Shown here: piece by piece, positions 50,383 to 62,300 of the stretch
Numbering within the stretch: the stretch's first letter is position 1
How the letters are laid out: each line of letters begins with the position of its first letter
Assembly (NCBI GenBank): GCA_008828725.1
Contig: MEHQ01002149.1
Span: forward strand, 2,702 to 66,701
Direction: 5' to 3'
Source: Saccharina japonica
Taxonomy: Eukaryota; Sar; Phaeophyceae; Laminariales; Laminariaceae
DNA: 64,000 nt
Program-made: the position numbers and the translations under genes
The notes under the pieces: generated by a model
Database searches by the model: none
Seen by the model: only the letters and a program-made list of their open reading frames with translations
Told to the model about the DNA's origin: nothing

Positions 50383-53300
50383 GTACGTACTATACTAAAA
50401 TCAAGATTATTGGTTTCGTGGGTGTTGATGATCACTCTCGAGCTGAGCAACTCGGAGTGGGCGGATAGGATAGGGACTCCAGCGGCGCTGGTTGTGCGGT
50501 GCCGGCAGGGCACGAGCGCAGGATACCACTCAGCCGAGCCGATCGACGGTCGCTTCCGTGGGTACCGCCGCTGCCGCTGCATGGTGTCTCCACGTGGAGC
50601 CCTGCTGCAGCTGCTGTTTCTCCCTCGTGCCTCGCGAACGAAAAAATACCCACCAGAATCTCAACGTGCTGTCGTTGCAATAGCGATATACAGAGCAGCT
50701 GCAGAAGAGCAGCAGTCACCAGTGTTGCTGCATGCAGCATTCAATCGTTTTTAGATATTTTTGGACCCCGCCATCTCGAGCTAAAGTCTAACTTCCTCAC
50801 CACACGGAGCAAGAGGCAAGGGGGAAACGCTCTGCCCCCCCCCTCCTTCTGGAGGGCCGCTTCTGTTTCTACTTCGCCCCTGCCGCTGTAGCCGAGGGAA
50901 TGCATTCACTACGTATCGCATTGGCGCGCTGGATGAGAACAATGAACACGAAGAATGATCATGATGATTGATTGTCGATCTCGATCCCGATGTTGTTCTT
51001 TCTCAAACCTCCCTACTACGAGTCGTGCTGCTGCTGTACGCTGCTGTGCGTTCCTTTTTCGTGCCCACACTTGTACGATTCGTGTCCCTCTTCATGCACA
51101 CCGATGTCTACTGGTATACCAGTAGGTCTACTGTTGTACCAGTAGTCTACTGCTGCTGTCGTACAGTAGTAGGTTTTACACTGCTGTGCCATGATAAAAC
51201 GATCGGTAAAGTGATTGACATACTACCGAAGTATGTACGTACCAGGTACTTGGTACCGGTATGTTTTCTGTTGCCATCATCAAAACGCGGGAGTCTTCAT
51301 AGCGCGAATTCGAGCCGTCATCCTGATGCTGCTGTGTTCTGGTTCTTCCCGCATGATACAGGAGAAGGAGGGGAGCAGCGGGGGGCGACTTTCGTCGATG
51401 TCGATGTCGGTGGTGATGGGAGGGGGCGGTCTCAGCGTGAGCGACTTGCACGACTTCCTCGCGAAGGAGGTGCTGAAAATTACGGGTCAGGCGGCGAAGG
51501 AGCTTGAGGTTGTGCTGGCGCAGGTGAACGTTGGGAAAGAAACTCAGTACGACCACTCTGTCCCGAAATATAAACACCGTTTTGATTTATTATTAATATA
51601 CAAAAGTGAATTATATTTCGGTACATAGTGGTACCATATGTGCGTATAAACAACGCCAACACCGTGCCAACACCGGAAATGAGGTCACATAATAACGCCT
51701 TCCTTCGTAGTACACCCCCCTCAAATCCTATACTATTAATAGCCTAACCCCAGACTCCGGACCTCTATTTTGTCTACTAATATATACAGCAGCCTTACGT
51801 TCGTGTCTACTCGTAGCGATGTCGAGATCGCACGGGAGGTATGCATTCATATTTTACGCATGTCTCCCGTTTCTCTGTTTATCTGGGCTCTCACTCTATC
51901 ACTGCTGTTTTCTTATGAGATGGTGCATTTTGCTGTATAGACGTACCAGGTACTCGTAGACGCTATATCCCATTATAATAGGCATGCTGCCAACCCTCTG
52001 ACGGGGAATCGTGCTATGGCTGCTGTGGTGTGGGGTATTGCATTGCATCTTGCTGCTGTACGGGGAAGGCGAGAAAGAGTCCCCGCCGTCAGTGTATGGC
52101 GCGCTGGCAGCAAGCAAGCAGAGGCGGCTGCAGCAGCAGTAGAAGAAGCAGCAGTTTCACACGACTCGTGGCGCAATTGCTCTGCGCGACGCACGAGGCG
52201 GCACGCTATGTAAATAGTCATGCACGCCAGGCACCGCTCAACCGAGGCCTCCTGCGATCTGATGTATGCACAGCCCTCTACCCGTCGGTGGTCAATCTAT
52301 CGATGGCCAATCGATTATCGTGGCAGTTATCGCCTCGCGGGCTGTCAGCACCTTCAATACGGTTTTCTAGGCTCTCAGTAAAAAGCGCGAAAGTGCGAGG
52401 TGGCGAAAATCGATGGGGTATAAATCAACCGGTAGTGGGTATGCTGGACCCTCTGCGCGACAAAAAACCGAGACATGTACATGTTATGTCATATCATGTA
52501 TAGAAGAGGGGAGAAGGGTAGACTCCTGCTCTGATAAGGCGGCTTGTTCAGAAGATTGTTGAGCGTAAAAATGCCTTCCACCCGTTGGGCAGAAGAGGAA
52601 AATCGACGAACCCCCCCCCCCCAAGAGAATAGAAATCCCTTAAGAGGAAACGCGAGGCTGTCAACACAAAACCCTAACCTCTCGTGCAACCGCGGCAGAG
52701 GTTGCTGCTGGCTATAGCCGAAAACGAGCTACAACAGTAGTAGTAGCACGTACCGTATAACTGGTAACATATAAGATGACACACGACCTCGACCAATTTT
52801 CCAAGCTGATTTCTTATCCACAGCGGGGAGGGTGCAAACCCCGAGCGATGTGTCGATGGAAACACCCCGACGCTATCATTCCAAAGACACCGTTCTCGTT
52901 CTGTGTGCTCCCCTCGTTTTCGAGAAAAGCGGCTCTGATAGTCATCCATCTTGCGTGTTACGCGGTACCGAAAACGCCGCTGGCCTAGACAACGTACAGC
53001 AGAATTGCACCAAGGGTTCGTAGCTCGCAGCAGGGTGTGCGTTGCCCGACGCGTCTCCGTTGGTTCTTGAAGCGGACGCGGGCAACGACGAGCGGAGACA
53101 ACGTCGAAAGTCGTGCGTCGTCGAGCCAACAACCAGCCAAAGAGGCCGCAATCTGCGAGATGCCACAACCCACCCCCTAATTTCGACGCTGACCCCAGCC
53201 ACAACCTATCCAAACGTCTCCACACCTCGGGAAGGTCGCGACCTAGATCATCTACAGATAGATCCTCTAGATCCTCACTTGCCGTTATTAGATGCTTTGC

Positions 53301-56300
53301 AGGATCTATACAGCAGTACAGGTCCAACCCAGGACACATGTGCTATCTCCTGCGGATCATACGGCTCCCACCCGGCAGCATGAGCTTGATCATACAGATC
53401 AGGAATGTATCTGCCGTGAAAGATCTAGATCATCAAGTGGGAATCGATGATCTATCCGAGGTGTGAAACGTTCGACACACTGCCATGGCCCGCGATCAAA
53501 CCGTCCAGCCTCGCCTACTGATATGTACGCCCTCTTGAGGACGGTAATCGGCTGGGAGAAAACACTGTATTGAGGCAGCAGTAGAGCTATGCAAAAGCTA
53601 CCTGATGTATGTACCAGGCCACTCTTTGGAGACGTGCAGGGTCCATTTGGGTATTAGCTTCAATCAGGCCCCGAAGAATTGTTATTGAAACTAACGCACT
53701 GCCGCCTCTTTATCGTCGAAAACCAGTTTTTTCCCGACATGATGCCGTGGTGAACGGTCAATAGCTTTCCGGGCAGAGTGGTTGTATGTACGCTCACCAG
53801 TACCTGCTGCAGCTTTCTACAGCATTGATTGTTTCAGTGTAAGCGCTTGTGCTCTGGGGTTGTTCCTGCCCCTTGGTCGCACCATCATGTCATTCGTGCA
53901 CCCTTGCAGTTTTATTTCAGAACACGAGACAAACATCGATTTGCACTTGATGATGCTATTGCGAGTGCTGCGCCGGTGGAAACCTTGCGTTGGCGAACAG
54001 GCTGGCGGGGGCGGGGGGAGCGTGCGCAGTAGCCGCCAGGGTATTTACCACGGTTTGGCCCAGCTTCTTCGACAGAATGGTCGATATGTCAGCGGTCACA
54101 AAGTCCTCATTACCGCTTCCATCGCTCCTGGTTTTGTTCCTACTGATCGGAGCGCCGGTGGAAACCCTGTGTTGGCGCACAGACGGGCAGGCGGGGAAGG
54201 AAGGGGGGGCGCAGCGGCAGACAGAGTAGTCGTCGTCCATGTGGCTTGGCCGAGCTTCGACAGAATGGTCAATATGGTAGCGCTAACAAATGTTATCATT
54301 GCGGCTGCATTCCGAGAACTTTTCCAGACGGTCGGAGTTAGGGATTGATTGGGGTATAGGGCCCAAGAAAATTACATTTGCAGCCGCCTGATAAAATATA
54401 TCATGCAGGCGAGCTGCTGCGCTTGGCACCCTGCTCCCGGTTGGTTCGTTGACCCCGCAGTGGGCCCTTCCCATTGGGCACTCTGCTCCCGCCCACAAAG
54501 GGCAAAATTATAATCAGCGCTCCGCAGCTTCCGCCGGAGGCCCACCAGCCACCCTGATCCCAGGCACCCACCCCACCGGTCAGGGTGCCAAGCGCAGCTC
54601 GCCTTGAACGATATTTTTCTCAGGCGCCTGCAAATATAGTATTTTTGGCGTAGGTTTCCTTGTTACAGCTTCATTCCGGTAGTTTTACTGGGAGGTCGGG
54701 GGGTGGGTTAGGGTTTGGGTGCCTCGTGACAGCCTGGTCGCGGTGTGGTTCCTAGGTTGTCCGAGTTATAGGTTTAGGGTTAGGTTTCCTTATTACGACT
54801 TACTTCCGATGACTTTCCTACGTAGGTTGTCGAGGTTATTTAGGGTTAGCGGTTGTTTCCTCATTACAAAATCAATTCCCGAGGGGTTTCCTGGGTTGTT
54901 GGGGTTAATGACAGTGTTCCTTCATTACAACTGAACTCCCAATAGCTATCGGAGGGGGTCGGGGATAGGGTTCGGGTTTGAAATCACGTATCGCATGTAT
55001 CATACCAGGTATGTTTCAATGTGTGTTTTCGAATCTGAACCATGTCCTGAACACGTAAACACGCCTCGCGGTCGAACTACCGGTAAACGTGCCTGGTGCG
55101 TGATGTCGTGTAAATCGCCCCCCGAATCATAAGCTCGTGGCTGCTCCCGCGTTCCATCGTACTAACATCCCCTCCACCCGCCCTTGTCTTCGCCCGAACA
55201 CCCACGTTTTATTTGCCATGATGTCACGACACCGCCATACTATCGTGCGTAGTGATTTTAGTTTTTTGTTTTGCTTCCTATACCAGCTATATATCATACG
55301 GGTACTGGTAGTATGTTGAAAAAAAATAGTTTGCTGCTCCGCGTGTTTTGTGCCGTAGAACGTACGAAACATGGATAAATGGGGAATGTTTCGCCTCTTC
55401 CACGCCATCTTTTATAGGTCTGCTCTGAAATCCCCACCAACCCCTCCCCGCTACCGCCTCCTCTGCTTTATATAGGTTTGGCAGGTGGGATCGCAGGACG
55501 CGGATAAGGCGAGGTTTCGCGTGGTGGACGAGTTGCTGGCGGCGGTGAAATTGGCTTGCGATGCCTGCGTCAGGCAGGAGAAGGAGGACAGAGACCGCTG
55601 CATCTTGACCATCGAAAACACCAAGGTGACTTGACAGATAGATAATAAGACAACTAGGACAAACCGACCGATTGATCTACATACCGACGGATGGAAGGCC
55701 TGAACACGCCATTGTTTCTTTTCCTGGCAAACCGTTCGAAATCATTGTTATATCTAGTTTTTGGTTTGTTTTTGTTCGGTTGGTTTTGCTCTCCCAGTGG
55801 CTTGCTTGACTGGCTGTCGTAATACGGAGTACCGGGTACTTGTACGAAGTGTCTGTATACAATGTTATTACTGCCGTGCACAAATAGGTGGGACCGTTCG
55901 GTTATTTGCCTCTCGTACGTACGTTGCTGTTGTTGTTGCTGTTGTTTTTTTGCGTACGGATGCTCTTGCCTCTTGAGATTGGCATTAGGACTTCCTTTCT
56001 TCCCTTGGTTTTCTTGTCAGGCAGCGAGGAGGCTCTATATGCTTGATTTCTTCGGTGCATGCCGGCTGTTGGGACAGGTTGGTCTCGTGGAGGGGCGGGT
56101 CGTCGTCGTCGTTGTGACCGTGGCACATTTCGGACGGATCATCTACATGTAGATAATCTACATACAGATCATCTACAGATATATCATCTACATATATATC
56201 ATCTAGATCCTATACCTGCCGTTACGATATTTCGCGCAGGATCTGTACAGTACAGATCCAACCCAGGAAACATGTGCCTATACGTAGACCATGCAGATCG

Positions 56301-59300
56301 TACGGCTCCCACCCGGCAACATCAGCTGTAGACTGAATCATAAATACAAGACCAGGGATTTCTCTTGCCCTGAAAAATATCTGGATGGTGATGCGGAAAC
56401 CGATTATCTGTTCGAGGTGCGCATCGTTGTCGTTACCGCCATTGTCATCGTTTTCGTAGCTCTTTTTTTGGAGAGCGGCCTCAGAACTTCCTTTCCCCCG
56501 TTTATACGTACCGGTGCACTGCTGTGTAGTGCTGGGGTGTGCGAGGGTCCTTTTTTTTCAGGAGAATGGCCGGGGTCTCCGTGTACAGAGGGGTTCGGCT
56601 TCTTTCCAATCGAACTCCGCCTCGCGTATTGTCTCGATCCGCGTCGTCCAAGAGATAGACGCAGCCGCAGGAGTCGTTATTTTGTCGCAGGAGTCGCTCT
56701 GTTGTGCAATTTCGTCCAGGTGTGCAATTTCATTCATTTGTATTGCTGATGGATTTACCGTCATTTTTGGTCGACCTGTCGGTAGTTTATGCGGTCGATA
56801 GTTCCGTAGCTCCGCTAGATGGGAAGTTGGATTTTTCGTCCGATAGTTCGTTCGCTCTCGACCTTGTGTTCCTTAGTGCGGTATACAGTCCCGTAATTAT
56901 TGGGACTGCGAGTTGGTTGGACTCCGCGGCTATGACGGGGGACCTATAGTAAATAGGACCTACGTTTAACACAAAGGGGTGTTCAGAGTGCTAACGTACT
57001 TGGTGCAGGGATATTTATGTAACGGTATTTGGGAGTTCCACAGAGGAAATATGCGTGTTTCTCTGTGGAGCACTTGGCGGTTTGGGGCGATTAGGGGGAC
57101 CATAGTAAATAGGACCTACGTTAAACACAAAAAAAACTCTACCAGGTATGTTTCTTTACCTTTTCCAACAATATTCGCTCCATAGGACCTGCGCTAAACA
57201 CGAAAAGCTCTATGTTTACTTATTTTTACTAACGATATTTGGTCCTATTTACTATGATCCTCCGTAATAGCTGTTTGGTCAGGGGCGTCCAGAAAAAAGA
57301 GAAAACGACACACCACACCCCCAGAGGTCGGAATAGAAAACCGTTGCAAACGTTGTTATCACATGACGAAATAAGAAAATGGGAAAAAATATCCTTATTT
57401 TCATTTTTTTTTTCACTTGGTTTTAGTAACCCCCCCTAACGAACAAAAAATTCTGTGAGATGTCGAAAAAAAAAAAATCGACCACCCTCGGTTTGGTGGG
57501 TGGCAGAGTAAGCCAACAACATAACTGGTTACAGCAGTCTATGTTATCGAAGAGCACATTTCCGACCCACGAAGGCCATCAGTCAGATGCAAAGAAGCAG
57601 TACGTACTGCCTAGATTTTCCACCTTACGCAACTAGCCGTAACACGTATTAATAGATAGCCAACTACAGCAGTACTGTTAATTGCTATTAATAGTCGGCG
57701 ATATATACTCAGCAAAGTCAAACAGCTCTAGCAATTACAAGGTACATACGCAATTCGATGCTAGTCCATGAGAGAAGAAAGGACACGAACCATAGTGGGG
57801 AGGAGGGAGAAGAACCTACTTCTGAGACCCCGGATCTGAGCTACGACTATTTAGGAAGGACAGAGGAAAGAAGGGCGAAGATAACAAAATGTGATGGAAC
57901 ACAACAATAAAATAAAAAAAAAAAACAGATGTTGTATGATATCAACAGGTGGGGTCGATTGCTCCATTTCCCGATCATTGTTTACCAACGTGCCAGGTAT
58001 GTGCAACGCCTGGATGGATCCATTGCTCCATCGTTTCCACAATAGCCCGATCATTATTTGCTACGCGTCAGCTCGATACATGTATGTATCAATAGGAGTA
58101 GCTTGGTGTCTTGTTGGGTGAGTCACCCTCTGACGAGCCTCTGGAAGAAACGCACACGTTCTCGACCCGCAGAAAAGCAGCATGGCATCAACAGCCCATT
58201 TTTTGACCCGAAATTTGACGGTCAAAGAGACGTTTATATCACGGCAACAGCCACTTGCGTGATCTGGGAGATAACACAAAATTGTTGTCCGGGTTAATAT
58301 GGCAGTGCAATTGACTCGTATGTTCGGCACGGCCGTAACACGATCCCATCTTACCGTTGCTGCTGGGGACCAAAGCTGTCGGGAGACAGCACTTTCACCC
58401 CTTGACAGACAGCGCCAAGGCAAATGCCTCGACAGTCTTGACAGCAAAAAACAAAGGGCATTATCGAAAATCCCCGCTTTATTAAAAACACCTGACAATA
58501 AAGTACCAGGTATAACTTAACGTGTTTCCCTGTATTTTGTTTTTTTTCGGCATTTTGCTACATTTTCGAGTCCGATCTACAGAAAAGATTGGAAATGAAC
58601 TTCAGAATATCGATGATTTGAAACTAGCTCATATCAAACGAGTGAAATAGCCGCGAAAACAAAAAACTAAAATAGGGGTTTACACACATATTAGGAGGCT
58701 TTTTCTGCCAGGGGGGGTTGGGGACATATGTCTAGACAGCTGGGTTTGCCTTGATAGGCAGACACCTTGACATTGACATGTCTCCCGACATCTTTGTTTG
58801 GAACTGATGCTGCTGATGGCCGGTCGATAACACCCAAAAATGTAATTTATTTTGGTCGCTATAGTATCTCGGGTTCCCAAAAGAGATTTAACAGAAACGT
58901 CGCGGCTTGTTTTTTTTTTCGTCTCGCTTGTTTGTGCCTCTCTGCGTCGCGACCCTCGGCAGGCCAACATCTTGGAGCTCAGCCGCAAGCTCGGCATCCC
59001 CACGCCGAAGGAGGGCGAGGCTACGGACGAGTTCTTCTACGGCCACGAAACGGTACGCATCCCGCCGCATTGCCCCACCCAACACGTGTTGGTGGTTGCT
59101 CTTGGTGGTAGTGGTGGTGGTGTTCTTGGTTTTGGCGTGTGTGTTGTCGCTGTTTTTGGTGTCGATGTCGTCGTTGTGGCTGTTGTTGTTGCTGTCGTGG
59201 TGGCGTTTAGGAGGGGGGGGGGGGGGGGGGGGGGGTTGATCTGACTAAAAGACGGTGGAAAAAACGAAGGAGGCCTGACCCCACCGTTTACGTGTGGCAT

Positions 59301-62300
59301 CTCCACTTGGCATTTCCCCCTAACATCCGAGGGCTATGGAGCGACCGGGGCCTTGCTGTTGCTCTTGTTGCTCTTTTACATCACTGTGGATGCTGTTGGG
59401 GTTGTTGTTAGTGTTGTTGTTGTTGGTTTTTCTTCTTTGCGTTTTTTTGCCCTGGAGGTAAGTAGATGGGGAGGGGTGTCGTTCACGCCTGTGGTCGGTC
59501 GTTGGGCGCGCGGCGGGGCGGAGAGGTCTAACGTGCGACCGACCGACCGTCCGCCCGTGCGGCAGATTGCGCCGCGTTCCTTAGCGCGTCTGCTCCCCCC
59601 TTTCTATTTTCCTCCCTTCTCCTCTCCCTGTCCGTCTCCCTCTTTTTCCTTCTCCCCCTCCTCTTGCTCTTCCTCGTCCTATTCCTCATATCCATCTTCC
59701 TTCCACCCCACCCCCCCTCCCCACACGCCCTCGTCATCCTCCCGGTCCCCGTTTCTGGTTCCCCCTCGATTTGTTTCGTCTCGCAAGGGATGCGTGGTCA
59801 ATGGTGAAATTACTAAGGCAAGCAACAAATGAGTACCCCCCTCGCTTTCCCCCCTCCTCGCAAGGGATGCGTGGTCAATGGTCAAATGACTAAGGCAAGC
59901 AGCAAATGAGTACGCCCCCCCCCCCACCCCCCCCCACCCGCTGTTGCCGCCCTTGCTTCCGTGTCGTGTAGCTGGACACCCTGTTCGACAGGCTCGTCAA
60001 CGTCGAGACGACCCTGGACTGCCTTACGACACAGCAGGGGGACCGCAGCAGGGCGGTGGACAATCTCCTGAAGGAGATGGAAACCATCAACACCAATATG
60101 GATCGACAGCCAGAGGTGAGCTGGCTAGCTGTATGTACGTCGGGTATGTTTTTACCGATGTAGGGTTTCTGGGTGGACGGAGGGCGGTTTTGGCGCGGGG
60201 GAAACAGGAAGCGGTGTGGAGGGGGGTGGAGTTTTTTTTTGGTGTTGATCCCCTTTTTTTCCGTCTTTTGGTTGTTCGATCTAATACTCGTAGTCGTTTA
60301 CGACTAACTGCCCCCTGACGAGTTTAGGATGAACACAAAATATGTTTTTGTTTGCGTGTTCAGAGTGGAACAGTTCTCGCTAAAAGTACAGGAGTAGTCG
60401 GGTGCGTTTTTTTTGTCTCTTCCTTCGTTCGTTCCTTTCTCCCCCCCTCCCTCTCTCCCTCCCTCTCTCCCTCCCTCCCTCCTTCCCTTCCTTCCTTCGT
60501 ATATTCTTCCTCACTTTTGCCGTTCATCTTACACACATACCCTGTCTCTATGGTCATACCACTACGGCCACGCACGACATCAGTACCCCCACCCCCTCCC
60601 CCATCCGGTCCCCTCTCCACCCCCCCCTCCATGCGACTCGCCCAATACCTCACGGTGCTTCGTGCTTGATGCGAGCAAATGTCTGCCTGGTTGGTGAAAA
60701 CCCAACGTGCTCCGTCCCGACATTTGTAGGGCTGCGAGGTTCTATGGTCATACGACTACCAACCGTAGCACGACCCCCCCCCCCCCCCTCCCCCATCGCA
60801 TCCCCTCTCCACCCCATCCCCTCCCTCCCATCTCCGCATTGCCTCTTTTTCTTTGAACAGGAGTGTGAGTTCGAAAAGTCGGGCGGGCCCGAGTGGGAGG
60901 GCAAGGAGGGGTGGGAGCTGTCCGAGGCGCGCGTGGAGAAGCTCAGAGGCCGCCTGGCGACGCTGCGCGTGCTCAAGTTTGAGCGCGCGACCGAGATGGT
61001 GGGGTTGGTCGTGGGTTGCCAGAAGCTGTTCAGGCAGCTGGGGCTCCCGGAGACGAACCCGCTGCAGACGAAGGTGACCGACCGACGCTCGTTTCAAAGC
61101 CGACCAACCTTTTTACTGTTTTGTTTTTCAAGAGTTAACAACTGCTGTACATGTGTATTGCGAAACTACAGTAGACCACGACAATCGTATACGAGGCATA
61201 CCAGGCATGATAAAAGTATACCTGGGAAGTTTTCACCAGTACGAGTATTAAAAAAAAAACACACACACACAAACACAGACGTCATGCTCGTATACACCTG
61301 GTATGTGGGTTAGAGGTTTGATCATTTTGTTCAATGCAGGAGTACCCCCGTGTTTGCCGGCTGTCTGTGTGGTAATTTTTGTGTGTGTGTGTGTGTTTTT
61401 TTTTTGTATCATCAACCGTTTTGATGCTGTGCCGGGAGCGGTGGCAATGCAGGCAGCCTCTCCGCAGTGGATTGGCAATGGTCGTAACCTCTTCACAGTG
61501 TTTTGGCATGCGGTCTAACCTATTTGCAATGACCCTGGCATGCGGCGTAATCTCTCGATAGTGGCGTAAAACTTGAAACGGCCCGCACGATTGGGCGGGC
61601 AAAGTTCTAGTGCTCCGAACTTAAGATTTAGCCTGTTGTTGTTGTTGTTGTTGTTGTTGTTGCAGACATGGTGGCAGCTTATAGGAGAAATAAGGGTGGA
61701 CCCCACTTTAGATGTATTTGCGTTCCGTTTTCGGAGACGACCTGTTTGGAAAATTGAGGTGCAATTAGGTACGTAGTGTTTTTTTTTTGTATTGCATATA
61801 TCAAGAGGGTCTAGGAGCGTCGAAGTGTACGTATAACACATTTTTTTTTTTGGTTGATTGATTGGTTGATTTTAGTGGTATGGTTTGCTGGCTTGTTGGT
61901 GTTATTTATAGTTTGACGGTTGGTTTGTCTGTTGGGTTGACTGTTGATTGTGTTTGGCCTCTTGGGTTGCAGGTTTGATTTAGCATGAGGTCCTCGCAGC
62001 CCCTGATACTGTTCGGGTTTTGGGCGCTGCGATTGTTTTGATTCGCTCCGCCGCTGTGTCTACGCGTGCGGCTGGTGGCTGTTGGGGCCCACCAGCATTT
62101 TTGTTGTTGTTGATGTTTTACTACTGCTGTGTTACTATGGTATGAGGTTCCCCCCGCAAGGTAAACGGAGAACGCAGTCGCTTGACTTGCTGCTGCACTG
62201 TACTCTCTTGCTACTTACTGTGCTGCGCTGTGCTGCACTATTTTCTGTACTGCTGTACTCGATTACTGCTAGACTGCTGTACTCTAGTTGCGCTCTACTG

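Larger units (their letters stand above)
51524..55484 (+). other. Intron 2 of the MAP65-like gene (about 4 kb)
   Basis: Carries a GATC-rich repeat copy (53225-53465), a tandem duplication (53968-54335) and a degenerate telomere-like array (54650-54965). Several open frames of 70 to 220 codons cross it on both strands (for example 52674-53339, minus), but none belongs to a family I recognise. Confidence 0.6.
56078..58962 (+). other. Intron 4 of the MAP65-like gene (about 2.9 kb)
   Basis: Contains a GATC-rich repeat copy, a nested cluster of inverted-repeat elements and SINE-like copy 4. A G+C-richer segment near 56560-56720 lies between repeats, but I could not identify an exon in it. Confidence 0.6.
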
